Part shown: piece after piece, positions 19,301-26,855 of the stretch
How positions within the stretch are numbered: position 1 is the first letter of the stretch
Layout: every line of letters begins with the position of its first letter
Origin: Bartonella bovis 91-4
GTDB taxonomy: Bacteria; Pseudomonadota; Alphaproteobacteria; Rhizobiales; Rhizobiaceae
Length of the DNA stretch: 64,000 bases
Direction: 5' to 3'
NCBI RefSeq assembly: GCF_000384965.1
Contig: NZ_CM001844.1
Span: 1,299,751-1,363,750, forward strand
The notes under the pieces: model-generated
What the model was told of the DNA's origin: nothing
Database searches by the model: none
Seen by the model: only the letters and a program-made list of their open reading frames with translations
Position numbers and translations under genes: made by a program

Positions 19301-20022
19301 AAACAGGTGTTGCATTAGCTGCATTGGAAAACCAAAATGTCTCCTCATACTTCGGGCTTTTAGGAACGTACGGAAAGTTGTCTTTCACACCACAAAATAT
19401 GGCAGATGTTGACAAAACTGCACTTGAAAAATGGGGTATTACAGCTTTCAGTAGTGTACAGCATAATGATGGGGTGTACTTAAATGCGCTCTTATCCTAT
19501 GGCTTCCTGAAAGGAAATGTCTCTAATGCCATCATTGGTCGTACTGCAAAATTAGACGATGCAAACACATGGAGTGCATCTGCTACTCTGGGTAAAAAAC
19601 TAGCAACCAGTGTTGAAGGCTTGGTATTTGAACCACAGGTACAGATTGCTTATCAAAAATTGCTGTTTAACAGTATTCAAGATGCCGATAACTTTAAGGT
19701 AGATATGGGTAATCCTCATCAGTGGGCTGTTCGTATGGGTGGACGTTTAACTAAAAATGTTAGCCGTGTCGAAGATGGTCATATCTTTTCCTTCTATGGT
19801 AAAATGAACCTTATTAGTACTTTTGGCGATGAAGGAACAATTCGCGTCGGTGATGACTTCCGTCTTGATCCTATGGGATCAGCAATTGAAGGAGGAATAG
19901 GTGTTAATGCGCAACTATTCCAAAATATCGCACTCCATGGAGATATTAGCTATAAGCAAAAGCTTCAAAAAGCTGGTATATCTGGAACAACTCTCTCAGG
20001 GGGATTAAAGTATCATTTCTAA
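16351..20022 (+). CDS. Autotransporter, inducible Bartonella type (large)
   Basis: A type V secreted protein of 1223 residues. The signal peptide (ending HFNVHA) is followed by a passenger of degenerate repeats (ITMNGGSI, VELNNVKVTSKD units) that should form a beta-helix, and a C-terminal barrel (about residues 945-1223, from QMANYLVMPSALFSAGF to a final Phe) that inserts in the outer membrane. Two starts are possible: ATG at 16351 with GGGAGGG, or ATG at 16378 with AAGGAAAG, which gives a more compact signal peptide. A strong terminator follows at 20048. The barrel is related to those of the next two genes but clearly diverged. The substrate or host target is unknown; adhesion or host interaction is inferred from family. 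Confidence 0.9.
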   Translation: MGFISKESIMHKKSLLLSTATAAIVLASAHFNVHAETLSTTDGKTATVSGQKYEAAKEDGSAVSATTGGKIDGTNLTLTGTSDNKKGTGASASGSGSVIDLKGETTIKDAATGLKVEDSGKITMTGGSINTSDTAVEAKDKGTVNLNGNVIIDSQNVGLSAKKEAQITMTSGLIKATGVAVSATDKGVVILNDVLIGSDKQGLYAEGGAHITMNGGYIDAGKGDDLFDVKSDNTIIAVEAKDKSVITLNDVEKIISDGVGLFAQGENTIITMNGGIISVATTAAEAKNKGTINLNKVAVESGDRGLFAHKEAQITMNGGSIDANVAVKAQYNSTVTLNDAVTIKAENKGLSADKEAQITMNGGSIDAGKTAVEAVDKSVVKLNNGVNITSKDIGLVAKNEGHIIMNGGSIAADKTAVKSKDKGLIELNNVKVTSKDIGLFAEDEKTKITMNGGSIDADEMAVKAEDKSTVELNNVKVTSKDVGLFAENEKTKITMNGGSIDADEMAVEATDKSTIELNNVKVTSKIGLYAEGEQTQITMTGGKVTAIAGDPDTLSGIAFLVKDGGKIDITSVSATADKVGLELSNTKNKGNDVSFTNTKLIVKNGVGIYLANFLVDGEEDLREQDQFSTSSEEFDNNITLKNSEIRADVLLSATEEAKATLTADHSILEGRVGVGEKDNIIFNLNDGSQWILKASKAEKDHDDQLLDIDKRSRSDISVLNLNDSSIVFDGPTEDHYQTLQVGSGTPGTKAVYNAKGNAKLYLNAEWSDGKKIGEQKADHLLINGDVSGSTTVYVNVKGNATDATGSLPWNERGISLIQVSGKAEENSFKLANGYTTLGGSPYKYTLNAYGPESSKGSASTDQILFEKEPVVDDQNIRNENNKGDDFWDFRLQNQYLANSNVKALVPQMANYLVMPSALFSAGFTDIENQNAFLTDIRIAMPQEMQNGKKNPFFLSSYGSKTTLSSNHTALEYGYGADIGYAALQTGVALAALENQNVSSYFGLLGTYGKLSFTPQNMADVDKTALEKWGITAFSSVQHNDGVYLNALLSYGFLKGNVSNAIIGRTAKLDDANTWSASATLGKKLATSVEGLVFEPQVQIAYQKLLFNSIQDADNFKVDMGNPHQWAVRMGGRLTKNVSRVEDGHIFSFYGKMNLISTFGDEGTIRVGDDFRLDPMGSAIEGGIGVNAQLFQNIALHGDISYKQKLQKAGISGTTLSGGLKYHF
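17638..17940 (+). repeat. 135-bp tandem repeats in the autotransporter passenger
   Basis: Units begin at 17638, 17773 and 17908 with GTAAAAGTCACGTCTAAA; the first two are nearly identical over 135 bases (45 residues), and the third is cut off after a short piece and carries a three-base deletion (one codon lost). More diverged versions of the same unit run from about 16680. Near-identity implies recent duplication and a potential for repeat-number change without frameshift. Confidence 0.8.
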
Positions 20023-20047
20023 AATAATACTAATATTCACTTTGATT

Positions 20048-20077
20048 AAAAAGGCAGCACAACATGCTGCCTTTTTT
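20048..20077 (+). terminator. Rho-independent terminator of the large autotransporter
   Basis: A perfect 12-bp stem (AAAAAGGCAGCA / TGCTGCCTTTTT) with a five-base loop and a T run, 26 bases after the stop codon. It closes the autotransporter transcript and separates it from the two copies downstream. Confidence 0.9.
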
Positions 20078-20211
20078 GTATGCTAAAGTGTTTACTTTAT
20101 CGCACAAGAACTGCACTACCAAAAAGAAGAATCTTTTATTTCTGGAAAAAAATGAATACACAATGTTGTTGTGATTAACGATTAAAAGTGCCTAACATTA
20201 ACAGTTGCAAC

Positions 20212-20447
20212 TATTCTCTCTATGGTCAACTCAACCCTATCAAAACTCTTGGCAATGATACAACAATATAGCTGATAGTAGCCGTTCCCTTTCACCTTTT
20301 ATAAGATCTACATTAAAAAAGAGCAAAATTAATACACAGTGGTGCGTTCAAAATATCACACTCTATAGGAATATTAATTATCAACAAAAGTTTCAAAAAG
20401 CCGGTTTATTCGGATATTTTTTAAGAGCATTGTGCTATCGTTTTTAA
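20212..20447 (+). pseudogene. Relic of an autotransporter barrel
   Basis: Translated fragments match the C-terminal barrel of the neighbouring autotransporters: YSLYGQLNPIKTLGNDTT (from 20212) corresponds to FSFYGKMNLISTFGDEGT, and further on QNITLYRNINYQQKFQKAG and a final CYRF with stop at 20445-20447 correspond to the last barrel strands. Frames change between the pieces and the intervening part is deleted. A fourth autotransporter therefore once stood between the two present ones; the DNA after its stop is the same as that after the 779-residue gene. Confidence 0.75.
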
Positions 20448-20655
20448 AATATGTTTATATCTTTAAATAATAAAACATATATTGTGTTTTTTATACTTTA
20501 CATAAAATACAGAATAAGTTAAACGCTTTTTAAAAGACTTTAAGGGGAAAGAATGAATACTTAAGGGTATATAGATGCGTAAAAAAAGCTTTTTATTATG
20601 CACAATCAGTGGGATTTTATTTTGTTCTTATTATAACATAAACTATGCGCAAAGT
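20433..20655 (+). repeat. Duplicated promoter and signal-peptide block, copy 1
   Basis: From the last codons of the relic barrel, through about 125 bases of AT-rich promoter DNA, to the end of the signal peptide of the 779-residue autotransporter. Almost the same sequence recurs 2459 bases further on (22892-23114 region), with only small insertions and substitutions. This marks the unit of tandem gene duplication. Confidence 0.8.
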
Positions 20656-22914
20656 AATACTAGAGGGAGAATTTCAGCTGATATTAATAATCAACCAATG
20701 GTGCTGGATAATATTAACGTTTATGACAAAGAAATTGCAATAGAGGCTGATCGTTATCCTTTAACAATTACAATGAGTAACGGGAATGTTTCAGGTTTTT
20801 ACACTCTTAGTGCAAGGAATGGTGGAAGTATTAGTGCTATGGGTATCCGTGCAATAGCAGGGCACGTTGGTTTACTAACCTCAGATGGTAAGATCGGTCT
20901 TAAAGATTCAACCGTAACTATCAAGCGTGGAATCGGTATAGTCTTTCAACCACAAACAATACCTCCAGGAGGATACAATACCAATGCGGTAACGCTTACT
21001 AACACAAAGTTGTTTGTTGAAAGTGGTGTAGGTATTTTGGGGCCTTTTGCAGATGGTGTAGTTATTCTTCAAAATTCAGAAATTGATGCCGATGTTTTAA
21101 TAAAAAATAAAGTGCATTCAGACAACAATAATGCTACTCTTGTACTAACAGCAAATAATTCTATCTTAAAAGGTGGTACAAGGCTTTCACAAAAAGAAGG
21201 TAGTACGAGAGTTTTTGAACAAAGAGCGACAGGTGTGACACAACATCACAATAACCAATCTTTAAGCTCTTCTACTTCAACACGAAAAATAATTCTTAAT
21301 CTCAACAATGGTTCCGAGTGGACCTTAAGGGCCAGTAAAACAGAAACAGGCGAGAGAGACCATATGCTTGGTCCTGTTCGAACATCTTTAATCCTTGATA
21401 TTGCTAAAAGATCTCATTCTGACATTTCTGTAATTAATATTAATGATAGTAGCATTATTTTTGAAAGTCCGACAGAAGGTCATTATCAGACATTGTATGT
21501 GGGAGCAGAAACAGATGGTCGTGAAGCAGTCTACAATGCAAGAGGTAATGTAAAACTCTACTTAAATGCTGAATGGAGTGATGATAAAAGAGCAGATCAA
21601 CAAGCAACTGATCGTCTTCTTATCTTCGGTAATGTAACAGGAACAACAACGGTTTATGTCGATGTTTATGGAGATCCTACAGACATAGTTACCTCTGTTC
21701 CTTTGAACAAACGTGGACTTTCTTTAATTCAAGTTTCCGGAAAAGTGGAAGAAAATTCTTTTGAATTAGCAAATGGCTATACCACAGTTCATGATTTACC
21801 TTACAAATACGTGTTAAATGCTTATGGGCCAAAATCACGACATGGTTTAGCTGATATTAACCAAAGATTGTCTGGTGTAAATCCATATAATAATGCTTTT
21901 TGGGATTTTCGTCTACAAAATCAATACCTCCCCAACTCAAATGTAAAAGCTCTTGTGCCGCAAATGGCAAACTATTTAGTGATGCCGAATGCTCTATTCT
22001 CTGCAGGGTTCACTGATATTGAAAATCAAAATACTCTCTTAGCCAGTATTCGTGCAATGCCATGGGAAATGAAAAACTATAAAAAGAACTCTTTCTTTTT
22101 ATCTTCTTATGGAAATAAAGCGACTTTATCATCTAACCGCACTGCTCTTGAATATGGTTATGGTGCTAATATCGGTTATGCTGCACTACAAACAGGTGTT
22201 GCGTTGGCTGCATTGGAAAACCAAAATATCTCTTCATATTTCGGTCTTTTAGGTACGTACGGAAAGTTATCTTTCACACCGCAAAGTATGGCAGATGTTA
22301 AAAAGACTACATTCGATAAGTGGCTCTTCACAGTTTATAGCAGCATACAGCATAATGGTGGAGTGTACATCAACACGCTTTTATCATATGGTCTTTTGAG
22401 AGGAAATATCTCTAATGCCATTATTGGTCAAACTGCAAGAGTGGATGATGCAAAAACATGGAATGCGTCCGCTACCTTAGGAAAACAGTTGATAACCAAT
22501 ATTGAAGGTTTGGTGTTTGAACCACAGACACAAATTGCTTATCAGCAGTTGATGTTTAATACCATTAAAGATGTTGATAAATTTAAAGTAGATATGGGAA
22601 ATCCTTACCAGTGGTCAGTCCGGATGGGAGGGCGTTTGGTTAAAAATGTTAATCAATTTGAAGACGGTCGTACCCTTTCCTTCTACGGTAAACTCAATCT
22701 TATCGGTGTTTTTGGTGAAAGAAAAACAATAAAAGCTGGCAAAAAGAGCTTCCAGCTTGATCCTATAGGATCTGCAATTGAAGGGGGGGTAGGTGTTAAT
22801 GCACGACTTGTTCAAAATGTTACATTCCATGGAGATATTAGTTATCAGCAAAAACTTGAAAAAGTTGGTATATCTGGAGCTATTTTCTCAGGAACATTGC
22901 GCTACCGTTTTTAA
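20575..22914 (+). CDS. Autotransporter, copy A
   Basis: A 779-residue type V protein with a signal peptide (MRKKSFLLCTISGILF..., cleavage near NYAQ), a passenger of about 440 residues and a C-terminal barrel (from VPQMANYLVMPNALFSAGF to the final RYRF). Signal peptide, promoter and barrel are almost identical to those of the next gene, whereas the exposed passenger differs. The passenger lacks the long ITMNGGS repeats of the 1223-residue neighbour but shares its distal part (SDISVININDSSIIFESPTEGHYQTL region). No terminator is seen between it and copy B, which has its own copy of the promoter. Function is inferred from family only. Confidence 0.9.
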   Translation: MRKKSFLLCTISGILFCSYYNINYAQSNTRGRISADINNQPMVLDNINVYDKEIAIEADRYPLTITMSNGNVSGFYTLSARNGGSISAMGIRAIAGHVGLLTSDGKIGLKDSTVTIKRGIGIVFQPQTIPPGGYNTNAVTLTNTKLFVESGVGILGPFADGVVILQNSEIDADVLIKNKVHSDNNNATLVLTANNSILKGGTRLSQKEGSTRVFEQRATGVTQHHNNQSLSSSTSTRKIILNLNNGSEWTLRASKTETGERDHMLGPVRTSLILDIAKRSHSDISVININDSSIIFESPTEGHYQTLYVGAETDGREAVYNARGNVKLYLNAEWSDDKRADQQATDRLLIFGNVTGTTTVYVDVYGDPTDIVTSVPLNKRGLSLIQVSGKVEENSFELANGYTTVHDLPYKYVLNAYGPKSRHGLADINQRLSGVNPYNNAFWDFRLQNQYLPNSNVKALVPQMANYLVMPNALFSAGFTDIENQNTLLASIRAMPWEMKNYKKNSFFLSSYGNKATLSSNRTALEYGYGANIGYAALQTGVALAALENQNISSYFGLLGTYGKLSFTPQSMADVKKTTFDKWLFTVYSSIQHNGGVYINTLLSYGLLRGNISNAIIGQTARVDDAKTWNASATLGKQLITNIEGLVFEPQTQIAYQQLMFNTIKDVDKFKVDMGNPYQWSVRMGGRLVKNVNQFEDGRTLSFYGKLNLIGVFGERKTIKAGKKSFQLDPIGSAIEGGVGVNARLVQNVTFHGDISYQQKLEKVGISGAIFSGTLRYRF
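21898..22914 (+). repeat. Duplicated barrel segment, copy A
   Basis: About one kilobase coding for the outer-membrane barrel, nearly identical at base level to 24363-25379. Identity is interrupted around 22700-22790, where the two genes encode different loops. Confidence 0.85.
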
Positions 22915-23114
22915 AAATGTTTATATCTTTAAATAATAAAACATATATTGTGTTTTATACTTTACATAAAATACATAATAAGCTAAATGTTTTTCTAGAG
23001 ATTTGGAGAAAAATAATACTTAAGGGTATGTAGATGCGTAAAAAAAGCTTTTTATTATGCACAATCAGTGGGATTTTATTTTGTTCTTATTATAACATAA
23101 GCTATGCACAAAGT
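22892..23114 (+). repeat. Duplicated promoter and signal-peptide block, copy 2
   Basis: Second copy of the block at 20433-20655: end of a barrel gene, AT-rich promoter stretch, and the signal peptide of the next autotransporter. It supplies copy B with its own promoter. Confidence 0.8.
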
Positions 23115-25379
23115 AACACGGAGGGAGCAATTAAAGCTAGTACTAAAAATGGTTCCTCTACAGTTTCTAAGGAAAATGTGAGTGTTAACGTAGGGGGGGG
23201 GGTTGCAGTAAATGCTGATGGCTCTTCTGCGACAGTTACAATAGTAGGAGGAGATGTTTCAGGCTTTTATGCTCTTAGCGCAACGAGTGGTGGAAGTATC
23301 TATGCTACAGGCATTCGTGCTACAGGTAACGTTGGTTTGCTCGCCTCAGATGGTAAAATCAGTCTTAAAGATTCAATCGTAACTGTCAATCGAGGAGCTG
23401 GTATTGTCTTCTTTTCTTACCAAGAACCACGTGAATCAAAATCAAATAATAACATAATAAAGTTTTTCAACACAAAGCTTTCTGTCGGAAGTGGTATGGG
23501 TATTTTAGGACCTTTTACAAACGGTACAGTAATCCTTAAAAATTCAGAAATTGATGCCGATGTTTTAGTAAAAAACAGAGCGCGTAAAGTAAATAGTAGT
23601 GGTATCCTTATACTAACAGCAGATCACTCTATTTTAAAAGGTGGTACAAGGATTTTACAACAAAAAGATATAGATGAAATAAAAGCGCGATTGATCGATG
23701 CAGAGGAGTACAGTGATAGAATTAGAGGGGGGCCTTTACAGCAGAAAATAGTTTTAACTCTCAATAATGGTTCCAAATGGATCTTAAGAGCTAGTAAAAT
23801 GGAAACAAAAGTGGAAGATAATATGCTTGCTCCTTTCCAAGAGCGTTTAATTCTTAATATTGCTAAAAGGTCGCGTTCTGGTATTTCTGTACTTAATATC
23901 AATGATAGTAGTATTGTTTTTGAAAGTCCGACAGAAGACTATTATCAAACATTGTATGTGGGAGAAACATTGTATGTGGGAGAAAGAGTACCTGATACTC
24001 AAGCAGTCTATAATGCAAAAGGTAATGCGAGGCTTTATTTAAATACTGATGGACAAAGAGCTGATCGTCTATTTATTAAAGGCGATGTGTCAGGATCGAC
24101 AACAGTATATGTTAGTGTCGATGGGGATATTATAGATGTAACCAATTCTCTTCTTTTGGGTAATCTTCCTTCTTTAAATGAGCGAGGAGTTTCTCTGATC
24201 CAAGTTGACGGAGAAGCAACAGAAAATTCCTTCAAGCTAGCTAATGGGTATATTACAATCAATAATACACCTTATAAATATGTGTTGAGCGCCTATGGAC
24301 CAACCTCGCACGGTGGTCCGGCTAGTAAGAAAGAAAAATTATATAAAAGTAATAATAATAATTTTTGGGATTTTCGTCTGCAAAATCAATACCTCCCCAA
24401 CTCAAATGTAAAGGCTCTTGTGCCGCAAATAGCAAACTATTTAGTGATGCCGAATGCTCTATTCTCTGCAGGGTTCACTGATATTGAAAATCAAAATACT
24501 CTCTTAACCAGTATTCGTGCAATGCCATGGGAAATGAAAAGCTATAACAAACTTTTCTTTTTCATATCTTCTTATGGAAATAAAGCGACTTTATCATCTA
24601 ACCGCACTGCTCTTGAATATGGTTATGGTGCTAATATCGGTTATGCTGCACTACAAACAGGTGTTGCGTTGGCTGCTTTGGAAAACCAAAATATCTCTTC
24701 ATATTTCGGTCTTTTAGGTACGTACGGAAAGTTATCTTTCACACCGCAAAATATGGCAGATGTTAAAAAGACTACATTCGATAAGTGGCTCTTCACAGTT
24801 TATAGCAGCATACAGCATAATGGTGGAGTGTACATCAACACGCTCTTATCATATGGTCTTTTGAGAGGAAATATCTTTAATGCCATTATTGGTCAAACTG
24901 CAAGAGTGGATGATGCAAAAACATGGAATGCGTCCGCTACCTTAGGAAAACAGTTGATAACCAATATTGAAGGCTTGGTGTTTGAACCACAGACACAAAT
25001 TGCTTATCAGCAGTTGATGTTTAATACCATTAAAGATGTTGATAAATTTAAAGTAGATATGGGAAATCCTTACCAGTGGTCAGTCCGGATGGGAGGGCGT
25101 TTGGTTAAAAATGTTAATCAATTTGAAGACGGTCGTACCCTTTCCTTCTACGGTAAACTCAATCTTATCAGTACTTTTAGCGATGGGGGAACGGTACAAG
25201 TTGGAAAGGAGGGGTTCTATTTTGATCCTATAGGACCTGCAGTTGAAGGGGGGGTAGGTGTTAATGCACAGCTTGCTCAAAATATTACATTCCATGGAGA
25301 TATTAGTTATCAGCAAAAACTTGAAAAAGTTGGTATATCTGGAGCTATTTTCTCAGGAACATTGCGCTACCGTTTTTAA
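23034..25379 (+). CDS. Autotransporter, copy B, with a ten-G tract in the frame
   Basis: A 781-residue type V protein, sister of the preceding gene. The signal peptide is the same except for one residue (NISYAQ), and the barrel is nearly identical. The passenger is diverged, with a doubled LYVGE motif near residue 305. A run of ten G at 23193-23202 encodes GGG near residue 54; the frame is currently intact, but a one-base change in the run would truncate the protein soon after the signal peptide. The barrel loop LNLISTFSDGGTVQVG resembles the 1223-residue neighbour rather than copy A, pointing to gene conversion. It ends 109 bases before the convergent flagellin gene. Confidence 0.9.
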   Translation: MRKKSFLLCTISGILFCSYYNISYAQSNTEGAIKASTKNGSSTVSKENVSVNVGGGVAVNADGSSATVTIVGGDVSGFYALSATSGGSIYATGIRATGNVGLLASDGKISLKDSIVTVNRGAGIVFFSYQEPRESKSNNNIIKFFNTKLSVGSGMGILGPFTNGTVILKNSEIDADVLVKNRARKVNSSGILILTADHSILKGGTRILQQKDIDEIKARLIDAEEYSDRIRGGPLQQKIVLTLNNGSKWILRASKMETKVEDNMLAPFQERLILNIAKRSRSGISVLNINDSSIVFESPTEDYYQTLYVGETLYVGERVPDTQAVYNAKGNARLYLNTDGQRADRLFIKGDVSGSTTVYVSVDGDIIDVTNSLLLGNLPSLNERGVSLIQVDGEATENSFKLANGYITINNTPYKYVLSAYGPTSHGGPASKKEKLYKSNNNNFWDFRLQNQYLPNSNVKALVPQIANYLVMPNALFSAGFTDIENQNTLLTSIRAMPWEMKSYNKLFFFISSYGNKATLSSNRTALEYGYGANIGYAALQTGVALAALENQNISSYFGLLGTYGKLSFTPQNMADVKKTTFDKWLFTVYSSIQHNGGVYINTLLSYGLLRGNIFNAIIGQTARVDDAKTWNASATLGKQLITNIEGLVFEPQTQIAYQQLMFNTIKDVDKFKVDMGNPYQWSVRMGGRLVKNVNQFEDGRTLSFYGKLNLISTFSDGGTVQVGKEGFYFDPIGPAVEGGVGVNAQLAQNITFHGDISYQQKLEKVGISGAIFSGTLRYRF
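23193..23202 (+). repeat. Poly-G tract (10 G) in an autotransporter gene
   Basis: Uninterrupted run of ten G within the coding sequence shortly after the signal peptide. Runs of this length are prone to slipped-strand change and are used as on/off switches in surface genes of other bacteria. The sister gene has no such run at this place. Confidence 0.9.
24363..25379 (+). repeat. Duplicated barrel segment, copy B
   Basis: Partner of 21898-22914. Nearly identical except for a stretch around 25165-25250 that codes for a loop more like that of the 1223-residue autotransporter. Confidence 0.85.
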
Positions 25380-25488
25380 AAATATTATTTTTCTTTAATC
25401 AAAAAGTTAGTACGATGTCTTTGTCTTTTGGAGATGCTAGAGTTTTATGCTTTACCAAAAGGAATTGATCTACTCAAAAAGTTCTTTT

Positions 25489-26652
25489 TTATTTTTGAGA
25501 AAGAATTAAGGCAGGGGAAGTGTTTTGATTAGCAATTGGAAGTGTTTGAGCACTAAGTTGTTTTTGTATCTGTAAAGCTAATAAACGTGCTGATTGAGCA
25601 TTCATATTAATGTCAATCAAAGCTTTAATATTTGAATCGATATTTCTAGCTAATGTTTTAACAAGTTCCGGTTGAATACCAATTAAATCAATTGTAGAAT
25701 TAATTTTAGCTTTTGCAATTAAAGTCGAAGCAATTGAATCTTGAATATTATTTTGAAGACTTTTAAGGAGGATGTCCCGTATTTCAGGGGATAATTGATC
25801 AACATCCTTCATTTTCACAAAATCTACTAAAGAAATACCATCTGCAACTATTTTAAACTCAGCTTTTGCTTTATTTAATATTTCACTATTTTTTGCATTG
25901 TCCCCAACAGCTTTTTGAGCATCATTATATGTTATTTTATTAGCCCACGAAGAATCAGCAGTGTAATGATTTTTTGTTTGAATAAAAGCATCTTTTAATT
26001 TTTGAAAGGTTTTTTGTGCCGTATCAAACGCCACTTTGGCCGCATCAAAATTTGTTGTTGTGTCTGTATTAAAAATATTCTTCAAAATGCCCTTAGACAT
26101 ATCGATTGTACCATCAATATTAAAAATGCCAAAGTTCAATTCTGGACCACCAGTTTCAATGCTATCAACATAGACAGTTAGACCTTCACGCCTATAAAAA
26201 GAAGGAACTTTGGCTTTCATTCCACCATTAGCAATAATACTCCTTGCACTAACAAAAGCCTCTTCAATAGCATAGGAGAGATCTTTTACATGTTCCGCAA
26301 TACGATCTTGAATCTTTGAAAGATCTTCAGAACTATTTGTGTATGCAGAAATCACCAACTTTTCAATTGTATTTAACGAATCTTTGGTAAGATCAACCAC
26401 AGCTTTTGCAACTTCAACCTGCTCCTTGCTCTGCTTAATAGCATCAACAACTGAAGCTATTGTAGCACTGCCATATTTCATCATTGATGAAATTGATTCA
26501 TAAGCAGTATGATCTGATGTATTGCGAAGCTTTAAATCTATTTTGTGCTGATTGAACGCTCTGTCTAAATAATTATCAATTGATTGCGGTGTTTGTTGTG
26601 ATGTTTGCAACGCAACAATTGCTGATTGGTTTGTAAATAAGTTTACAGCCAT
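25489..26652 (-). CDS. Flagellin
   Basis: Filament subunit. The 387-residue protein has flagellin-like ends: NLFTNQSAIVALQTSQQT at the N-terminus and NMNAQSARLLALQIQKQL followed by LPIANQNTSPALILS at the C-terminus, which assemble into the D0/D1 core. The N-terminal part lacks the widely conserved RISTGKKVN-type motif and reads DRAFNQHKIDLKLRNTSDHTA, so it is unusually divergent. I use the ATG at 26652; an upstream TTG would add seven residues. The gene stands alone with a structured leader upstream (hairpin 26694-26714). Alphaproteobacterial flagellins are known to evade TLR5, and the usual recognition segment is not seen here. Confidence 0.9.
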   Translation of the reverse strand: MAVNLFTNQSAIVALQTSQQTPQSIDNYLDRAFNQHKIDLKLRNTSDHTAYESISSMMKYGSATIASVVDAIKQSKEQVEVAKAVVDLTKDSLNTIEKLVISAYTNSSEDLSKIQDRIAEHVKDLSYAIEEAFVSARSIIANGGMKAKVPSFYRREGLTVYVDSIETGGPELNFGIFNIDGTIDMSKGILKNIFNTDTTTNFDAAKVAFDTAQKTFQKLKDAFIQTKNHYTADSSWANKITYNDAQKAVGDNAKNSEILNKAKAEFKIVADGISLVDFVKMKDVDQLSPEIRDILLKSLQNNIQDSIASTLIAKAKINSTIDLIGIQPELVKTLARNIDSNIKALIDINMNAQSARLLALQIQKQLSAQTLPIANQNTSPALILSQK

Positions 26653-26693
26653 AATTATAGCTCTCAAAGACAAAATAAATGGGATATGGATAT

Positions 26694-26714
26694 GCTAGGG
26701 GCTCTCCCCCAAGC
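26694..26714 (-). promoter_or_regulatory. Hairpin in the flagellin mRNA leader
   Basis: On the minus strand GCTTGGGG and CCCCTAGC form an eight-position stem with one mismatch around a five-base GAGAG loop, 41 bases before the flagellin ATG. It is the only GC-rich element in a very AT-rich leader. It could be a stability element or the site where FlbT acts, as FlbT binds flagellin leaders in Caulobacter. The link is inference. Confidence 0.5.
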
Positions 26715-26855
26715 TTGCATCAAAACAATAAATATCTATTAGCAATATAAATTAAAGTATATATTTATATTATAATAATAAAATACTTTGTAAAGTATTT
26801 TTATACTTAAAATATAAATATATATCTAATATAGTTAATGGTTATATTAACTATA

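Noticed and set aside
25473-25499. AT-rich hairpin at the end of the flagellin gene as a terminator
   Set aside because: The stem is only A-T rich with a large loop, overlaps the stop codon and lacks a T run on either strand.
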